A stretch of 10,591 nucleotides of DNA from Bacillota bacterium (GCA_023420935.1 JAEZUR010000198.1:1-10591); one strand, 5' to 3'. Positions 1-6,408 are shown, counted from the stretch's first letter. The notes: a model not told the origin generated them from the letters alone. A program made the numbers and translations.

Positions 1-21
1 ATCATACCCTTTATTATTCAT
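1..21 (-). CDS. Possible start of a further gene downstream of rlmB (partial)
   Basis: Reading the minus strand past the rlmB stop, an ATG at 21 is preceded by a G-rich stretch (GTGGGGG, about six bases upstream) and opens seven codons, MNNKGYD, before the window ends. It lies 51 bases beyond rlmB in the same direction, so it could be the next gene of the operon. In many Firmicutes the gene after rlmB is yacP or sigH. Seven residues are too few to identify it, and the call rests only on position, start codon and a plausible ribosome binding site. Confidence 0.3.
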
Positions 22-72
22 ATATGCCCCCACTACAAGTTTCTAATTGATTTCCTTAACTCAAATCCACAA

Positions 73-813
73 TTACTGTAATCTCTGTCTCACGATTTCA
101 TAAGATAGGATACCCATGGCAACCGAAGCATTTAGTGAATCAATATCACCCTTCATCGGAATCTTGGCTACATAGTCACATTTTTCTTTCACTAAACGTC
201 CTACTCCTTCTCCTTCACTGCCAATTACAACGCCAATAGAGCCTTTTAAATTAAGATTATACATAACCTCTCCATCCATATCCGCGCAGACAAACCACAT
301 ACCTCTTTCCTTTAATTCCTCAATGGTGGTAGCTAAGTTGGTTACTTTCGCAACTGGAGTATAATTAATTGCACCTGCAGATGTTTTAGCTACCGTAGCT
401 GTTAATCCAACTGCTCTACGTTTTGGAATTATGATACCATGTGCACCTGCTTGATTAGCAGTTCGAATGATAGCACCAAGGTTGTGTGGATCCTCAATAT
501 TATCTAATAAAATCAGAAATGGTGGTTCTCCTTTTTCTTCTGCCAACTTAAACATATCTTCAATTTCAGCATATTCATACGCTGCTGCATAAGCTATCAC
601 ACCTTGATGTTTACCTGTTTCTGATATTTGATCCAAACGCTCTTTCTTAACATAAGAAATAATCGTATCACCTTTTTTTGCTTCTCTGGTAATCGATTTA
701 ATCGGTCCATCTTGACAACCATCTAGAATAAACAAACGATCAATGGTCTTTCCTGCGCGAAATGCCTCCATTACAGCATTTCTTCCCTCTATCGTAAATT
801 CTTCGTATCTCAT
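73..813 (-). CDS. rlmB: 23S rRNA (guanosine-2'-O-)methyltransferase, TrmH/SpoU family (RlmB type)
   Basis: This 246-residue protein is of normal length for RlmB/YacO, a cytoplasmic SAM-dependent enzyme that 2'-O-methylates a guanosine in 23S rRNA. An N-terminal RNA-binding subdomain (about residues 1-75, with the typical GRNAVMEAFRAG opening) precedes the SPOUT knot domain. All three SpoU motifs are present: motif 1 at 105-119 (N105, E107, D108, P109, N111, G113, R117), motif 2 GSEGEG at 198-203, and motif 3 SLNAS at 226-230. The ATG overlaps the mrnC stop by four bases (ATGA), and an AGGAAG ribosome binding site lies inside mrnC at 821-826, so the two are translationally coupled. It is the last complete gene of the cysE-cysS-mrnC-rlmB operon. 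The family is certain; the exact methylated position is inferred from the RlmB subfamily and the neighbours. Confidence 0.93.
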   Translation of the reverse strand: MRYEEFTIEGRNAVMEAFRAGKTIDRLFILDGCQDGPIKSITREAKKGDTIISYVKKERLDQISETGKHQGVIAYAAAYEYAEIEDMFKLAEEKGEPPFLILLDNIEDPHNLGAIIRTANQAGAHGIIIPKRRAVGLTATVAKTSAGAINYTPVAKVTNLATTIEELKERGMWFVCADMDGEVMYNLNLKGSIGVVIGSEGEGVGRLVKEKCDYVAKIPMKGDIDSLNASVAMGILSYEIVRQRLQ

Positions 814-1274
814 TCTTTATCTTCCTGTTTCCCTTCTTTTAAACCAATGTTTACAAGTTCCAATACCCGGCTCATTCGATTACTTAAATACAAATAACCA
901 ATCAATGCTTCTACACCAGTTGCTATTCTGTAATCAATAATGCTAGCATTCTTTGCAGACGTAAAAGATTTAGCATTTCTTCCCCTTTTATACACTGCAA
1001 TCTCCTCTTCTGTTAGTTTAGATTCAATGACATAAAACAGTTCTGCTTGAGCTTGGGCTTTAACCAAACTACTTACTTCTCGATGTAGTTTATTAACAGG
1101 AGCATTTCCATGTAAAACAACAATGGTACGTATGATTAAATCATAAATACAATCTCCAATAAATGCTAAAGTAAGTGGAGAATATTGCATCGGTGGTAAA
1201 TCACCTAAACTAAATTGCTGTTTCATAAGATCAAGTAGACTCTCCATCTCTTCCCCTATTAACTCCTTTTCCAT
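810..1274 (-). CDS. mrnC: Mini-ribonuclease III (23S rRNA maturation)
   Basis: This 154-residue protein consists of a single RNase III catalytic domain with no double-stranded-RNA-binding domain, the mark of Mini-III. In Bacillus subtilis this enzyme trims 23S rRNA precursor ends in a ribosomal protein L3-dependent way. The motif LTLAFIGDCIYDL (about 34-46) carries the metal-binding Asp41. The KRGRNAKS segment (97-103) and YRIATGVEALIGYLYL (115-130) with Glu122 match the second catalytic half. The start is supported by an AGAAGGGG ribosome binding site just upstream, inside the end of cysS; the two genes overlap by 16 bases. The downstream overlap with rlmB is four bases. Placement between cysS and rlmB is the classical Firmicute order. 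An internal Met10 is a less likely start. Confidence 0.93.
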   Translation of the reverse strand: MEKELIGEEMESLLDLMKQQFSLGDLPPMQYSPLTLAFIGDCIYDLIIRTIVVLHGNAPVNKLHREVSSLVKAQAQAELFYVIESKLTEEEIAVYKRGRNAKSFTSAKNASIIDYRIATGVEALIGYLYLSNRMSRVLELVNIGLKEGKQEDKE

Positions 1275-2656
1275 CTTACCCCTTCTCTGGTATCTTCTAA
1301 GATGATACCTTTATCCAAAAGTAAATTACGAATTTCATCTGCTTTTGCAAAATCCTTATTCTTTCTAGCATCCTGTCTATCCTGAATTAATTGATCTATC
1401 TCTTCATCTATTAACTCTTCTTCTTTTGTTGTTATAATTCCAAGAACATCACATAATCCTGTTATTGTAGTTAATGCTTTTGTAAGTACTGCCTTCCCAT
1501 TCTCCGCTGTCAAATTGGAATTTGCTAATTTGACAATCTCAAAAACTGCAGCTATTGCATCTGCTGTATTAAAGTCATCTTCCATAGATGCATCAAATTT
1601 TACATTTAACTCATCCATTTGTTTTAATACCTTAGTCTCATCCGTGGTTTCTTCTTTATCTACCGCTACTTCTAATAAATGTTGTAGATTAAACACAGCT
1701 GTAAGAATACGTTCCAATCCATTTTTAGAGGCTTCCATAAGCTCTCTACTAAAATTAATAGGACTTCTGTAATGGGCACTTAACATAAAGAAACGAAGAA
1801 CTTGAAGTGGATATTTTTCTTCTATTTCACGTACAGTAAAGAAATTGCCTTCTGATTTAGACATCTTTTTATTGTCTATGTTTAAGAAGCCATTGTGCAT
1901 CCAATATTTTGCAAACTCTTTTCCATTGGCAGCCTCACTTTGAGCAATTTCATTTTCATGGTGAGGGAAGATTAGATCTTCTCCACCTGCGTGGATATCA
2001 ATCTGTTCACCAAGATATTTTTTACTCATAACGGAACATTCAATATGCCAGCCAGGACGACCATCGCTCCATGGCGATGGCCAAGATGGCTCGCCTTCTT
2101 TCTTTGGTTTCCATAGTACAAAATCCATTGGATCTTCTTTTTCATCACTTACAGCAATACGAATTCCCGCCTCAAGATCATCTAAATTTTTCTTAGATAA
2201 TTTTCCATAACGATCAAAGGATCTTGTTTTAAAATATACCGTTCCATTCTTAGGATAAGCATATCCTTTATCAATGAGCGTCTGTATCATCTGTACCATG
2301 CCTTCTATTTCTTCCGTTGCCTTTGGGTGCGTGGTAGCTGGTTTAATATTTAAGTGCTCCATATCCTCTTTTACAGCCTGGATATAACGTTCCGATATTT
2401 CCGTTGCAGATACACCTTCTTCATTAGCTTTACGGATAATCTTATCATCCACATCCGTAAAATTAGAAACATAATTTACATTATATCCTTTGTATTCAAA
2501 ATAACGTCTTACCGTATCAAATACAATCATTGGTCTTGCATTACCAATATGAATATAATTATAAACAGTTGGTCCACATACATACATGCGAACTTTACCA
2601 GGTTCTACCGGAACAAATTCTTCTTTTGTTTTGGTTAAGGTATTGTATACTTTCAT
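1259..2656 (-). CDS. cysS: Cysteinyl-tRNA synthetase
   Basis: This class I aminoacyl-tRNA synthetase of 465 residues (normal length) charges tRNA-Cys with cysteine in the cytoplasm using ATP. The HIGH signature appears as HIGN at 36-39 and KMSKS is intact at 264-268. The zinc site that selects cysteine is complete: Cys27, Cys207, His232 and Glu236 correspond to the four ligands of the E. coli enzyme. The C-terminal anticodon-binding part (about 300-465) ends in the usual KxxRDxxRKxKDFAxADxIR-type helix and WKR tail. An AAAGGAG ribosome binding site sits just before the ATG. It lies 30 bases after cysE and overlaps mrnC by 16 bases. The Cys-specific T-box ahead of cysE presumably controls it, so uncharged tRNA-Cys would raise production of its own synthetase. 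Confidence 0.97.
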   Translation of the reverse strand: MKVYNTLTKTKEEFVPVEPGKVRMYVCGPTVYNYIHIGNARPMIVFDTVRRYFEYKGYNVNYVSNFTDVDDKIIRKANEEGVSATEISERYIQAVKEDMEHLNIKPATTHPKATEEIEGMVQMIQTLIDKGYAYPKNGTVYFKTRSFDRYGKLSKKNLDDLEAGIRIAVSDEKEDPMDFVLWKPKKEGEPSWPSPWSDGRPGWHIECSVMSKKYLGEQIDIHAGGEDLIFPHHENEIAQSEAANGKEFAKYWMHNGFLNIDNKKMSKSEGNFFTVREIEEKYPLQVLRFFMLSAHYRSPINFSRELMEASKNGLERILTAVFNLQHLLEVAVDKEETTDETKVLKQMDELNVKFDASMEDDFNTADAIAAVFEIVKLANSNLTAENGKAVLTKALTTITGLCDVLGIITTKEEELIDEEIDQLIQDRQDARKNKDFAKADEIRNLLLDKGIILEDTREGVRWKRS

Positions 2657-2686
2657 TTATTTTCTCCTTTATATCCTCTATTTCTC

Positions 2687-3352
2687 TTATTTTTCCTTTA
2701 TTTTATGAACTGATTCACATAAATCACTTAATGTTTTCTTTAATGCTGCATTTTCATTCTGCAAACTTTCAATTGCACAGTAAATTGGGTCTGGAAAATG
2801 CACTTGATCCAACTCTTCTCTTGGAACTCTTACATTATCTCTCTTTACAACACGGCCTGGTACACCAACAACAGTTGAGTTAGGAGGAACTTCCGATAAT
2901 ACCACGCTTCCAGCACCAATCTTCGAATTCTCACCTACTGTGAATGATCCAATTACTTTTGCTCCAGCACTGATCATTACATTATCGCCGATGGTTGGAT
3001 GACGTTTCCCTTTTTCTTTTCCAGTTCCGCCCAATGTAACTCCTTGATATAACGTAACATTATCACCAACAATGGCAGTCTCTCCAATCACTACTCCGTA
3101 ACCATGGTCAATAAATAATCCTTTTCCTATTGTTGCACCTGGATGTATCTCAATTCCTGTTTTATGGACGGTTCTCTGCGAATACCATCTTGCCAGAAAA
3201 TAGTGTTTACGCTGATATAACTTATGTGCGATACGATATCTTAAAATTGCTTTAAAACTAGGGTACAAAAACACTTCCCATGAAGTTTTTATAGCAGGGT
3301 CTCTATCCTTAATAATCTGGATTTCTTCCTTCACGAATTTAATAAAACCCAT
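2687..3352 (-). CDS. cysE: Serine O-acetyltransferase (cysteine biosynthesis)
   Basis: This 221-residue enzyme of the short CysE class transfers acetyl from acetyl-CoA to L-serine, giving O-acetylserine, the precursor of cysteine. After an N-terminal helical region (1-65) comes the left-handed parallel beta-helix of hexapeptide repeats (about 66-170). It contains the catalytic-loop His83 in IDHGYGVVIGE and His118 in GKRHPTIGDNV, followed by GAGSVVL and the closing GVPGRVVK. The tail (about 194-219) is hydrophilic and coiled-coil-like. The ATG has an AAAGGAG box at 3361-3367. It is the first gene of the operon, directly behind the Cys T-box terminator, which fits a role in restoring cysteine supply. 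Some hexapeptide acyltransferases are similar, but the SAT motifs and context make this call strong. Confidence 0.95.
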   Translation of the reverse strand: MGFIKFVKEEIQIIKDRDPAIKTSWEVFLYPSFKAILRYRIAHKLYQRKHYFLARWYSQRTVHKTGIEIHPGATIGKGLFIDHGYGVVIGETAIVGDNVTLYQGVTLGGTGKEKGKRHPTIGDNVMISAGAKVIGSFTVGENSKIGAGSVVLSEVPPNSTVVGVPGRVVKRDNVRVPREELDQVHFPDPIYCAIESLQNENAALKKTLSDLCESVHKIKEK

Positions 3353-3373
3353 AAAGACTGCTCCTTTCTAATT

Positions 3374-3407
3374 AAAAAAACTCCGTCTCAATATCTAGAG
3401 ACGAAGT
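3374..3407 (-). terminator. Intrinsic terminator of the Cys T-box leader
   Basis: On the minus strand ACTTCGTCTC (3407-3398) pairs with GAGACGGAGT (3389-3380), ten pairs including one G-U, across an 8-base loop. A run of seven T follows (3380-3374). It begins just after the T-box sequence, so the antiterminator and this terminator are alternative outcomes. It ends 21 bases before the cysE start codon. Confidence 0.93.
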
Positions 3408-3628
3408 TATCCGTGGTTCCACTCTAATTTGTATTGTTTTACAATTATCAATACAATCTTTAGACAGATAACGGCTGTTACCGGATTAGACTACTTTATA
3501 GTTCACCTAATCAGCTCCCGGATGCACTTCGTCCTAGCTATAATAAAGAATGCTTTCAGCCAATGGCATTCTCTCTCTGTTACCTTACCAAAACTACTCT
3601 TCCGTTCAAAGCTATTTCACCTATTTTA
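3374..3628 (-). promoter_or_regulatory. T-box riboswitch, cysteine specific (UGC specifier)
   Basis: The 5' leader of the cysE-cysS-mrnC-rlmB transcript has the T-box parts in order. The stem I base pairs AGCUUU (near 3614) with the GGGAGCU stretch near 3513-3519. The specifier-loop motif is present as AGUA on one side and GAAG-UGC-A on the other, with the specifier codon UGC (Cys) at 3526-3524 followed by the usual purine. The AG-rich distal part reads ACAGAGAGAGAAUGCC. A stem near 3484-3514 follows, then CCGUUAUC. The antiterminator arms UUGUAUUG (3456-3449) and CAAUACAA (3436-3429) lead into the T-box AGAGUGGAACCACGG (3425-3411), whose UGGA bulge would pair with the tRNA acceptor end. The specifier agrees with the downstream cysteine genes. 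Exact stem borders are estimates made by eye. Confidence 0.93.
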
Positions 3629-3634
3629 TACTTT

Positions 3635-3663
3635 ATTCTATGCACAAATAAGCAATTTGTCAA
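3635..3663 (-). promoter_or_regulatory. Sigma-A-type promoter of the cysE operon
   Basis: TTGACA (3663-3658) and TAGAAT (3640-3635) are separated by 17 bases. Transcription should start near 3628, directly ahead of stem I of the T-box. A second, weaker -10-like TATAAA lies at 3630-3625. Confidence 0.85.
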
Positions 3664-3664
3664 G

Positions 3665-3709
3665 AAGATTTCGCTCTGCAACTTGGGATTAATTGGTTGC
3701 CAGAATCTT
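3665..3709. terminator. Imperfect inverted repeat behind the GNAT gene, possible weak terminator
   Basis: Arms AAGATT/AATCTT (3665-3670, 3704-3709) and GCAAC/GTTGC (3678-3682, 3696-3700) form an interrupted hairpin between the stop of the acetyltransferase gene and the -35 of the cysE operon. It lacks a clean U tract on the minus strand, so termination there is only an inference from position. Confidence 0.35.
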
Positions 3710-3719
3710 TTCAGACATT

Positions 3720-4820
3720 TTATACGATTTCATTAATATATACATGCTTATCCTTTAAGAAATATTCCATTACTTCATATATTTTCATACTACTCTCAGG
3801 ATTCTCAGTTGTCTGTGCTATTTGACAACCGTTTGGTGTAAAGTCAAGCTTCCATACTCCTTGGTTTTCTTCTATCATATCATCTTCAACCTTTATAATT
3901 TTCGTCATGCACTCCTTGGTTGCAAATGACTTAACGAATGTTTCCAAATGAATAATCCTCGCCATAATAATTGGTTTCTTATATTCTTCTGTAATTGGTA
4001 AGTCTTCTCTTACCTGTTCCAAATCAATAAAATTAGTTTCCAAAAATTCCACTTCAAAATTCTCATCTTTATTGTTCCTAATCCAGGATAATACATTGCT
4101 AATTACATTTTGTGTTTCTTCCCTTTCAATCACACTCTCTGTAACCTCTATTTTTCTTCCTTCCATCATAAAGGAAACAACACCTATAATATGATTCTTC
4201 CTTAGGCACACCAGAACATCTCCGCCTGCTGCCACCATTTCCTTTTGCAACCTTGTGTAATAATACTCTGAGCGAATGGCAAATAGATCAAACTGCTCCT
4301 GTAATTTTTCATTTACATAGGATGATAATTTTACCTTAATTTGCTCATTTAGGTTAGCAAGTGTATCGATGGTTAAATCCTCATCCAGTTCTGCTGCCTT
4401 AAGCTGATAGGATACTTCTGATCCGAGGCAATTTATCTTCATTCTATCCTGTGCGTAGATAAATCGAAAGTCAAATGGGGTATAAATCTTTTCATGAGCT
4501 GGCATTAAGTAAGTAAATCCTTGCTCTTTTTTGTACATATCTGTAAATGCTTGGTGCAACAGAATACGCATTCTACCCTGTTTTCTATAATCCGAATGCG
4601 TTGCAACACCAACTATATAATTCGCATGAACTGACAACCCATTTAATTTCATCATAAATGGATTTAAATGTAACATAGACGTAAGTTTATCACCCTCATA
4701 TAAAGTAAGCACCTGATTATCTATAGTCTTCTCCTCAAAATAATAATTCATATATTCATCATGATCAGAAAAACAATGCTTCCATAATTCATAACAATCC
4801 TTTAACTGTTTTTTATCCAT
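3720..4820 (-). CDS. GNAT-family N-acetyltransferase, Eis-like
   Basis: This 366-residue protein resembles the Eis-like branch of GNAT acetyltransferases (an N-terminal GNAT domain followed by a second degenerate GNAT and a C-terminal SCP2-like part). These enzymes move acetyl from acetyl-CoA to amines. The acetyl-CoA loop is visible around 70-84 (VGVATHSDYRKQGRM), followed by the family-typical TYLMPAHEKIYTPFDF (103-118). A further in-frame TTG at 4841 would add seven residues. The ATG at 4820 is preferred because AAAGGAG (4833-4827) lies six bases ahead of it. The gene is divergent from ispF and lies downstream of it in no operon. A perfect TATAAT on the minus strand at 4866-4861 may be its -10, but no good -35 is seen. 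The substrate cannot be read from the sequence; Eis relatives include aminoglycoside acetylases, but that should not be assumed here. Confidence 0.85.
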   Translation of the reverse strand: MDKKQLKDCYELWKHCFSDHDEYMNYYFEEKTIDNQVLTLYEGDKLTSMLHLNPFMMKLNGLSVHANYIVGVATHSDYRKQGRMRILLHQAFTDMYKKEQGFTYLMPAHEKIYTPFDFRFIYAQDRMKINCLGSEVSYQLKAAELDEDLTIDTLANLNEQIKVKLSSYVNEKLQEQFDLFAIRSEYYYTRLQKEMVAAGGDVLVCLRKNHIIGVVSFMMEGRKIEVTESVIEREETQNVISNVLSWIRNNKDENFEVEFLETNFIDLEQVREDLPITEEYKKPIIMARIIHLETFVKSFATKECMTKIIKVEDDMIEENQGVWKLDFTPNGCQIAQTTENPESSMKIYEVMEYFLKDKHVYINEIV

Positions 4821-4860
4821 ACGTATCTCCTTTAAAAACAAAAATTTCGCGTTTAATCAT

Positions 4861-4866
4861 ATTATA
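4861..4866 (-). promoter_or_regulatory. Possible -10 element for the GNAT gene
   Basis: TATAAT is read on the minus strand 40 bases before the chosen ATG. The sequence 17 bases upstream (CTTTTA) is a poor -35, so this is a weak call. Confidence 0.4.
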
Positions 4867-4877
4867 ATCTATTTTCG

Positions 4878-4906
4878 TTGAAATAAAAGATTTGATTCTG
4901 TATAAT
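4878..4906 (+). promoter_or_regulatory. Sigma-A-type promoter of ispF
   Basis: TTGAAA (4878-4883) and TATAAT (4901-4906) are 17 bases apart, predicting a start near 4913 and a 5' leader of about 48 bases. A small inverted repeat, TAATAC/GTATTA (4903-4908, 4914-4919), covers the -10 and predicted start. Confidence 0.8.
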
Positions 4907-4960
4907 ACTGTTTGTATTAGCAAATTGTAACTAACTTGATTAAGAAAGGTGTGTAATCAC

Positions 4961-5512
4961 ATGAGAGTAGGTATGGGATATGATGTCCATAAACTTGTTG
5001 AACATAGAGATTTAATACTAGGTGGTGTAACAATTCCTTATGAAAAAGGACTGCTTGGTCATTCAGATGCTGACGTATTAGTTCATGCCATTATGGATGC
5101 ATTACTGGGTGCAGCTGCACTTGGAGATATCGGAAAACATTTCCCCGATACCGACGAAGCATATAAAGGTGCTTCTAGTATCTCTTTACTAAAAAAAGCG
5201 AAGACTTTGGTTGAGGAGAAATTATATCTGATAGAGAATATTGATGCAACCATTATTGCGCAACAGCCCAAAATGGCTCCACATATTCCAGCGATGGTTG
5301 AGAATATTGCAACTGCCCTTAGTATTGATAAAGATCAGATAAACATTAAGGCAACTACCGAAGAAGGGCTTGGGTTCACTGGCACTGGTGAAGGTATCTC
5401 ATCACAAGCAATTTGTTCCATCTCATCTATTATGAATTATCAATACAATGACCGTATGGAAACAACAAAAGATTGCTCTAGTTGTAGCGGATGTACTGGA
5501 TGTCATAAATAG
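4961..5512 (+). CDS. ispF: 2-C-methyl-D-erythritol 2,4-cyclodiphosphate synthase with Cys-rich tail
   Basis: IspF converts CDP-ME 2-phosphate to MEcPP with release of CMP in the MEP isoprenoid pathway; the family works as a cytoplasmic trimer. The zinc ligands Asp8, His10 and His42 sit exactly as in the E. coli enzyme. GHSDADV (33-39), FPDTDEAYKGASS (61-73) and ATTEEGLGFTGTGEG (131-145) are all family motifs. The ATG at 4961 is chosen over an in-frame GTG at 4949, because AAAGGTG (4945-4951) lies nine bases ahead of it and MRVGMGYDVH is the usual N-terminus. The core ends near residue 158 as in ordinary IspF (about 157-160 residues). The protein then runs on to 183 with a tail carrying Cys172, Cys175, Cys178 and Cys181 (CSSCSGCTGCHK). 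The gene appears monocistronic. Function is certain; the tail is unexplained. Confidence 0.96.
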   Translation: MRVGMGYDVHKLVEHRDLILGGVTIPYEKGLLGHSDADVLVHAIMDALLGAAALGDIGKHFPDTDEAYKGASSISLLKKAKTLVEEKLYLIENIDATIIAQQPKMAPHIPAMVENIATALSIDKDQINIKATTEEGLGFTGTGEGISSQAICSISSIMNYQYNDRMETTKDCSSCSGCTGCHK

Positions 5513-5574
5513 GTATGACATAATAAAGATTCCTGATACATTAATAGCAACCTGCGCCTGCTGGTGCGTAACAT

Positions 5575-5605
5575 AAAAAAAGCTTCCAAGATGATTGGAA
5601 GCTTT
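5575..5605 (-). terminator. Intrinsic terminator of the tRNA unit
   Basis: A perfect 11-bp stem (AAAGCTTCCAA, 5579-5589; TTGGAAGCTTT, 5595-5605) with a 5-base loop is followed on the minus strand by an unbroken T run to 5575. It lies nine bases after the tRNA-Met gene. On the plus strand the hairpin is followed by TTTACTTTG, so it may also stop ispF transcripts, less efficiently. Confidence 0.9.
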
Positions 5606-5613
5606 ACTTTGCG

Positions 5614-5687
5614 TAGCGGAAAAGGGATTTGAACCCATGACACCACGGGTATGAACCGTGTGCTCTAGCCAACTGAGCTATTCCGCC
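5614..5687 (-). tRNA. tRNA-Met (CAT), elongator type
   Basis: This 74-base cloverleaf has the acceptor stem GGCGGAA/TTCCGCT, with a G-U closing pair and discriminator A. The D arm is TAGCTCAGTTGGCTAGAGC, the anticodon stem CACGG/CCGTG carries CAT at 5653-5651, and the T loop is GGTTCAAATCCC-like. The anticodon stem lacks the three consecutive G-C pairs (GGG/CCC) of initiator tRNA. The ACGGTTCATACCCGT arm is like elongator tRNA-Met rather than the CAT-reading tRNA-Ile2. The 3' CCA is not encoded (CGC follows), so a CCA-adding enzyme is needed. It is second in the unit, 94 bases after tRNA-Val. Confidence 0.93.
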
Positions 5688-5738
5688 ATATGTTAGGACT
5701 TTTATTACATAACAATATCTTGTCCTAATTCATCAAGT

Positions 5739-5767
5739 ACCATACATAGACCATACATAGACCATAT
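5739..5767. repeat. Short tandem repeat between the two tRNA genes
   Basis: The 11-base unit ACCATACATAG occurs twice (5739-5749, 5750-5760), followed by a partial third copy, ACCATAT (5761-5767). It lies in the spacer between tRNA-Val and tRNA-Met and looks like local slippage duplication. Confidence 0.7.
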
Positions 5768-5781
5768 ATTTAACTTGAAAA

Positions 5782-5854
5782 TGGGACCTACAGGGCTCGA
5801 ACCTGTGACCCTCTGCTTGTAAGGCAGATGCTCTCCCAGCTGAGCTAAGATCCC
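5782..5854 (-). tRNA. tRNA-Val (TAC)
   Basis: This 73-base cloverleaf has the acceptor stem GGGATCT/AGGTCCC with one T-G pair, and the D arm TAGCTCAGCTGGGAGAGC. The anticodon stem TCTGC/GCAGA has the loop CTTACAA (anticodon TAC at 5821-5819), and the T arm is ACAGGTTCGAGCCCTGT. Discriminator A is followed by TTTT, so CCA is not encoded. It is the first gene of the unit, about 42 bases after the predicted transcription start. Confidence 0.96.
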
Positions 5855-5862
5855 ATGAGTCA

Positions 5863-5902
5863 ATCAAATGTGTCCTTCAATCTCTCGCAAGACACATTTG
5901 AT
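5863..5902. repeat. 12-bp perfect inverted repeat at the tRNA promoter
   Basis: ATCAAATGTGTC (5863-5874) and GACACATTTGAT (5891-5902) are perfect complements across 16 bases. The outer arm begins right after the -10 box, so the repeat spans the predicted start site and the 5' leader of the tRNA transcript. It could act as an operator or as a leader hairpin; most of it would be transcribed. Confidence 0.8.
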
Positions 5903-5931
5903 ATTATATTAAGTTCTAAGTCATTTGTCAA
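5903..5931 (-). promoter_or_regulatory. Perfect-consensus promoter of the tRNA unit
   Basis: TTGACA (5931-5926), 17 bases, then TATAAT (5908-5903): both hexamers and the spacing match the vegetative consensus exactly, as expected for a strong stable-RNA promoter. The start should be near 5896. A weak inverted repeat, TTTCAA/TTGAAA (5937-5942, 5951-5956), lies just upstream of the -35. Confidence 0.92.
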
Positions 5932-5966
5932 GCACTTTTCAAAACGTTTCTTGAAATGTTTTTTAT

Positions 5967-5985
5967 TAAGCCACACTATGGCTTA
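5967..5985. other. Small hairpin after the flavodoxin gene
   Basis: TAAGCCA (5967-5973) and TGGCTTA (5979-5985) form a 7-bp stem with a 5-base loop, 12 bases past the flavodoxin stop. On the minus strand it is followed by A-rich, not T-rich, sequence, so it is not a standard intrinsic terminator. It may mark the transcript's 3' end. Confidence 0.3.
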
Positions 5986-5997
5986 GGCTATCTGTAG

Positions 5998-6408
5998 CTA
6001 GCATGTTTTCCCACTAGCAAAATCTACTGCTTGACCTATCTCCTTTTTATTTGGATGCCCCATTCCAAACACTAAAAACGAGCCCTGGCAAGTAAATTCT
6101 TCCTCATCTACTAAGATACCTTTTCTCTCTAATACTTTTCTAACTTCCGTCTGCTTTCCTGTCTTGGAGCAACTAGAAGTGATGAGTACAACTTTTTTTA
6201 CATTCTGTGGCGTTAAACCTTCCACATACTTTAATAACTCAGGTAAACTCTGATTCCCATAGATCCCACCAACTAAAAACAAAACATCTACTTGGCTCAG
6301 ATTAGGATTCTCTGTAATATTTTGCGCCGAACAATTAAGTTCTCCAGCAATGGCCATTGCTATCTTTCTTGAATGGCCTGTTTTTGTTGCATAAATAACT
6401 GTATTCAT
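5998..6408 (-). CDS. Short flavodoxin-like protein
   Basis: This 136-residue cytoplasmic protein has the alternating alpha/beta pattern of flavodoxins, FMN-binding electron carriers. The N-terminal strand and phosphate-binding loop read VIYATKTGHSRKIA (4-17; T8, T10, G11, H12, S13). The second loop region has VGGIYGNQSLPELLKYV (46-62), and a further strand, VVLITSSCSKTGK (73-85), follows. It is close in size to classical flavodoxins (about 140-150) and somewhat trimmed at the C-terminus. The start has a strong AAAGGAGGA box a few bases upstream (about 6414-6422). It lies 48 bases after the FMN-binding-domain gene on the same strand, probably one transcript with it and the TetR gene. Its redox partner is not known; pairing with the membrane FMN protein is an inference. 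Confidence 0.85.
   Translation of the reverse strand: MNTVIYATKTGHSRKIAMAIAGELNCSAQNITENPNLSQVDVLFLVGGIYGNQSLPELLKYVEGLTPQNVKKVVLITSSCSKTGKQTEVRKVLERKGILVDEEEFTCQGSFLVFGMGHPNKKEIGQAVDFASGKTC

Noticed and set aside
1515..1772. Plus-strand open frame inside cysS (others like it at 2354-2638, 2530-2883, 7625-7945 and 9042-9251)
   Set aside because: These are antisense shadows of well-supported genes without start signals of their own.
3429..3692. Plus-strand open frame of 87 codons in the gap between cysE and the GNAT gene
   Set aside because: It lies opposite the T-box leader and promoter, has no ribosome binding site or protein-like composition, and the RNA elements explain the sequence.
4821..4841. 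TTG start adding seven residues to the GNAT protein
   Set aside because: The seven codons contain the AAAGGAG box that correctly positions the ATG at 4820.
4949..4960. GTG start adding four residues to IspF
   Set aside because: It overlaps the ribosome binding site of the ATG at 4961, and the shorter N-terminus matches the family.
5423..5638. Minus-strand open frame of 71 codons crossing the end of ispF, the terminator and the tRNA-Met end
   Set aside because: It reads through a tRNA 3' part and a terminator hairpin, so it cannot be a normal gene.
5614..5687. Initiator tRNA-fMet or tRNA-Ile2 (CAT)
   Set aside because: The anticodon stem lacks the three G-C pairs of initiator tRNA, and the anticodon arm resembles elongator tRNA-Met rather than tRNA-Ile2. 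Modification status cannot be seen, so a small doubt remains.
5967..5985. Intrinsic terminator for the flavodoxin gene
   Set aside because: The hairpin is not followed by a T run on the minus strand; it is listed only as a hairpin of unclear role.
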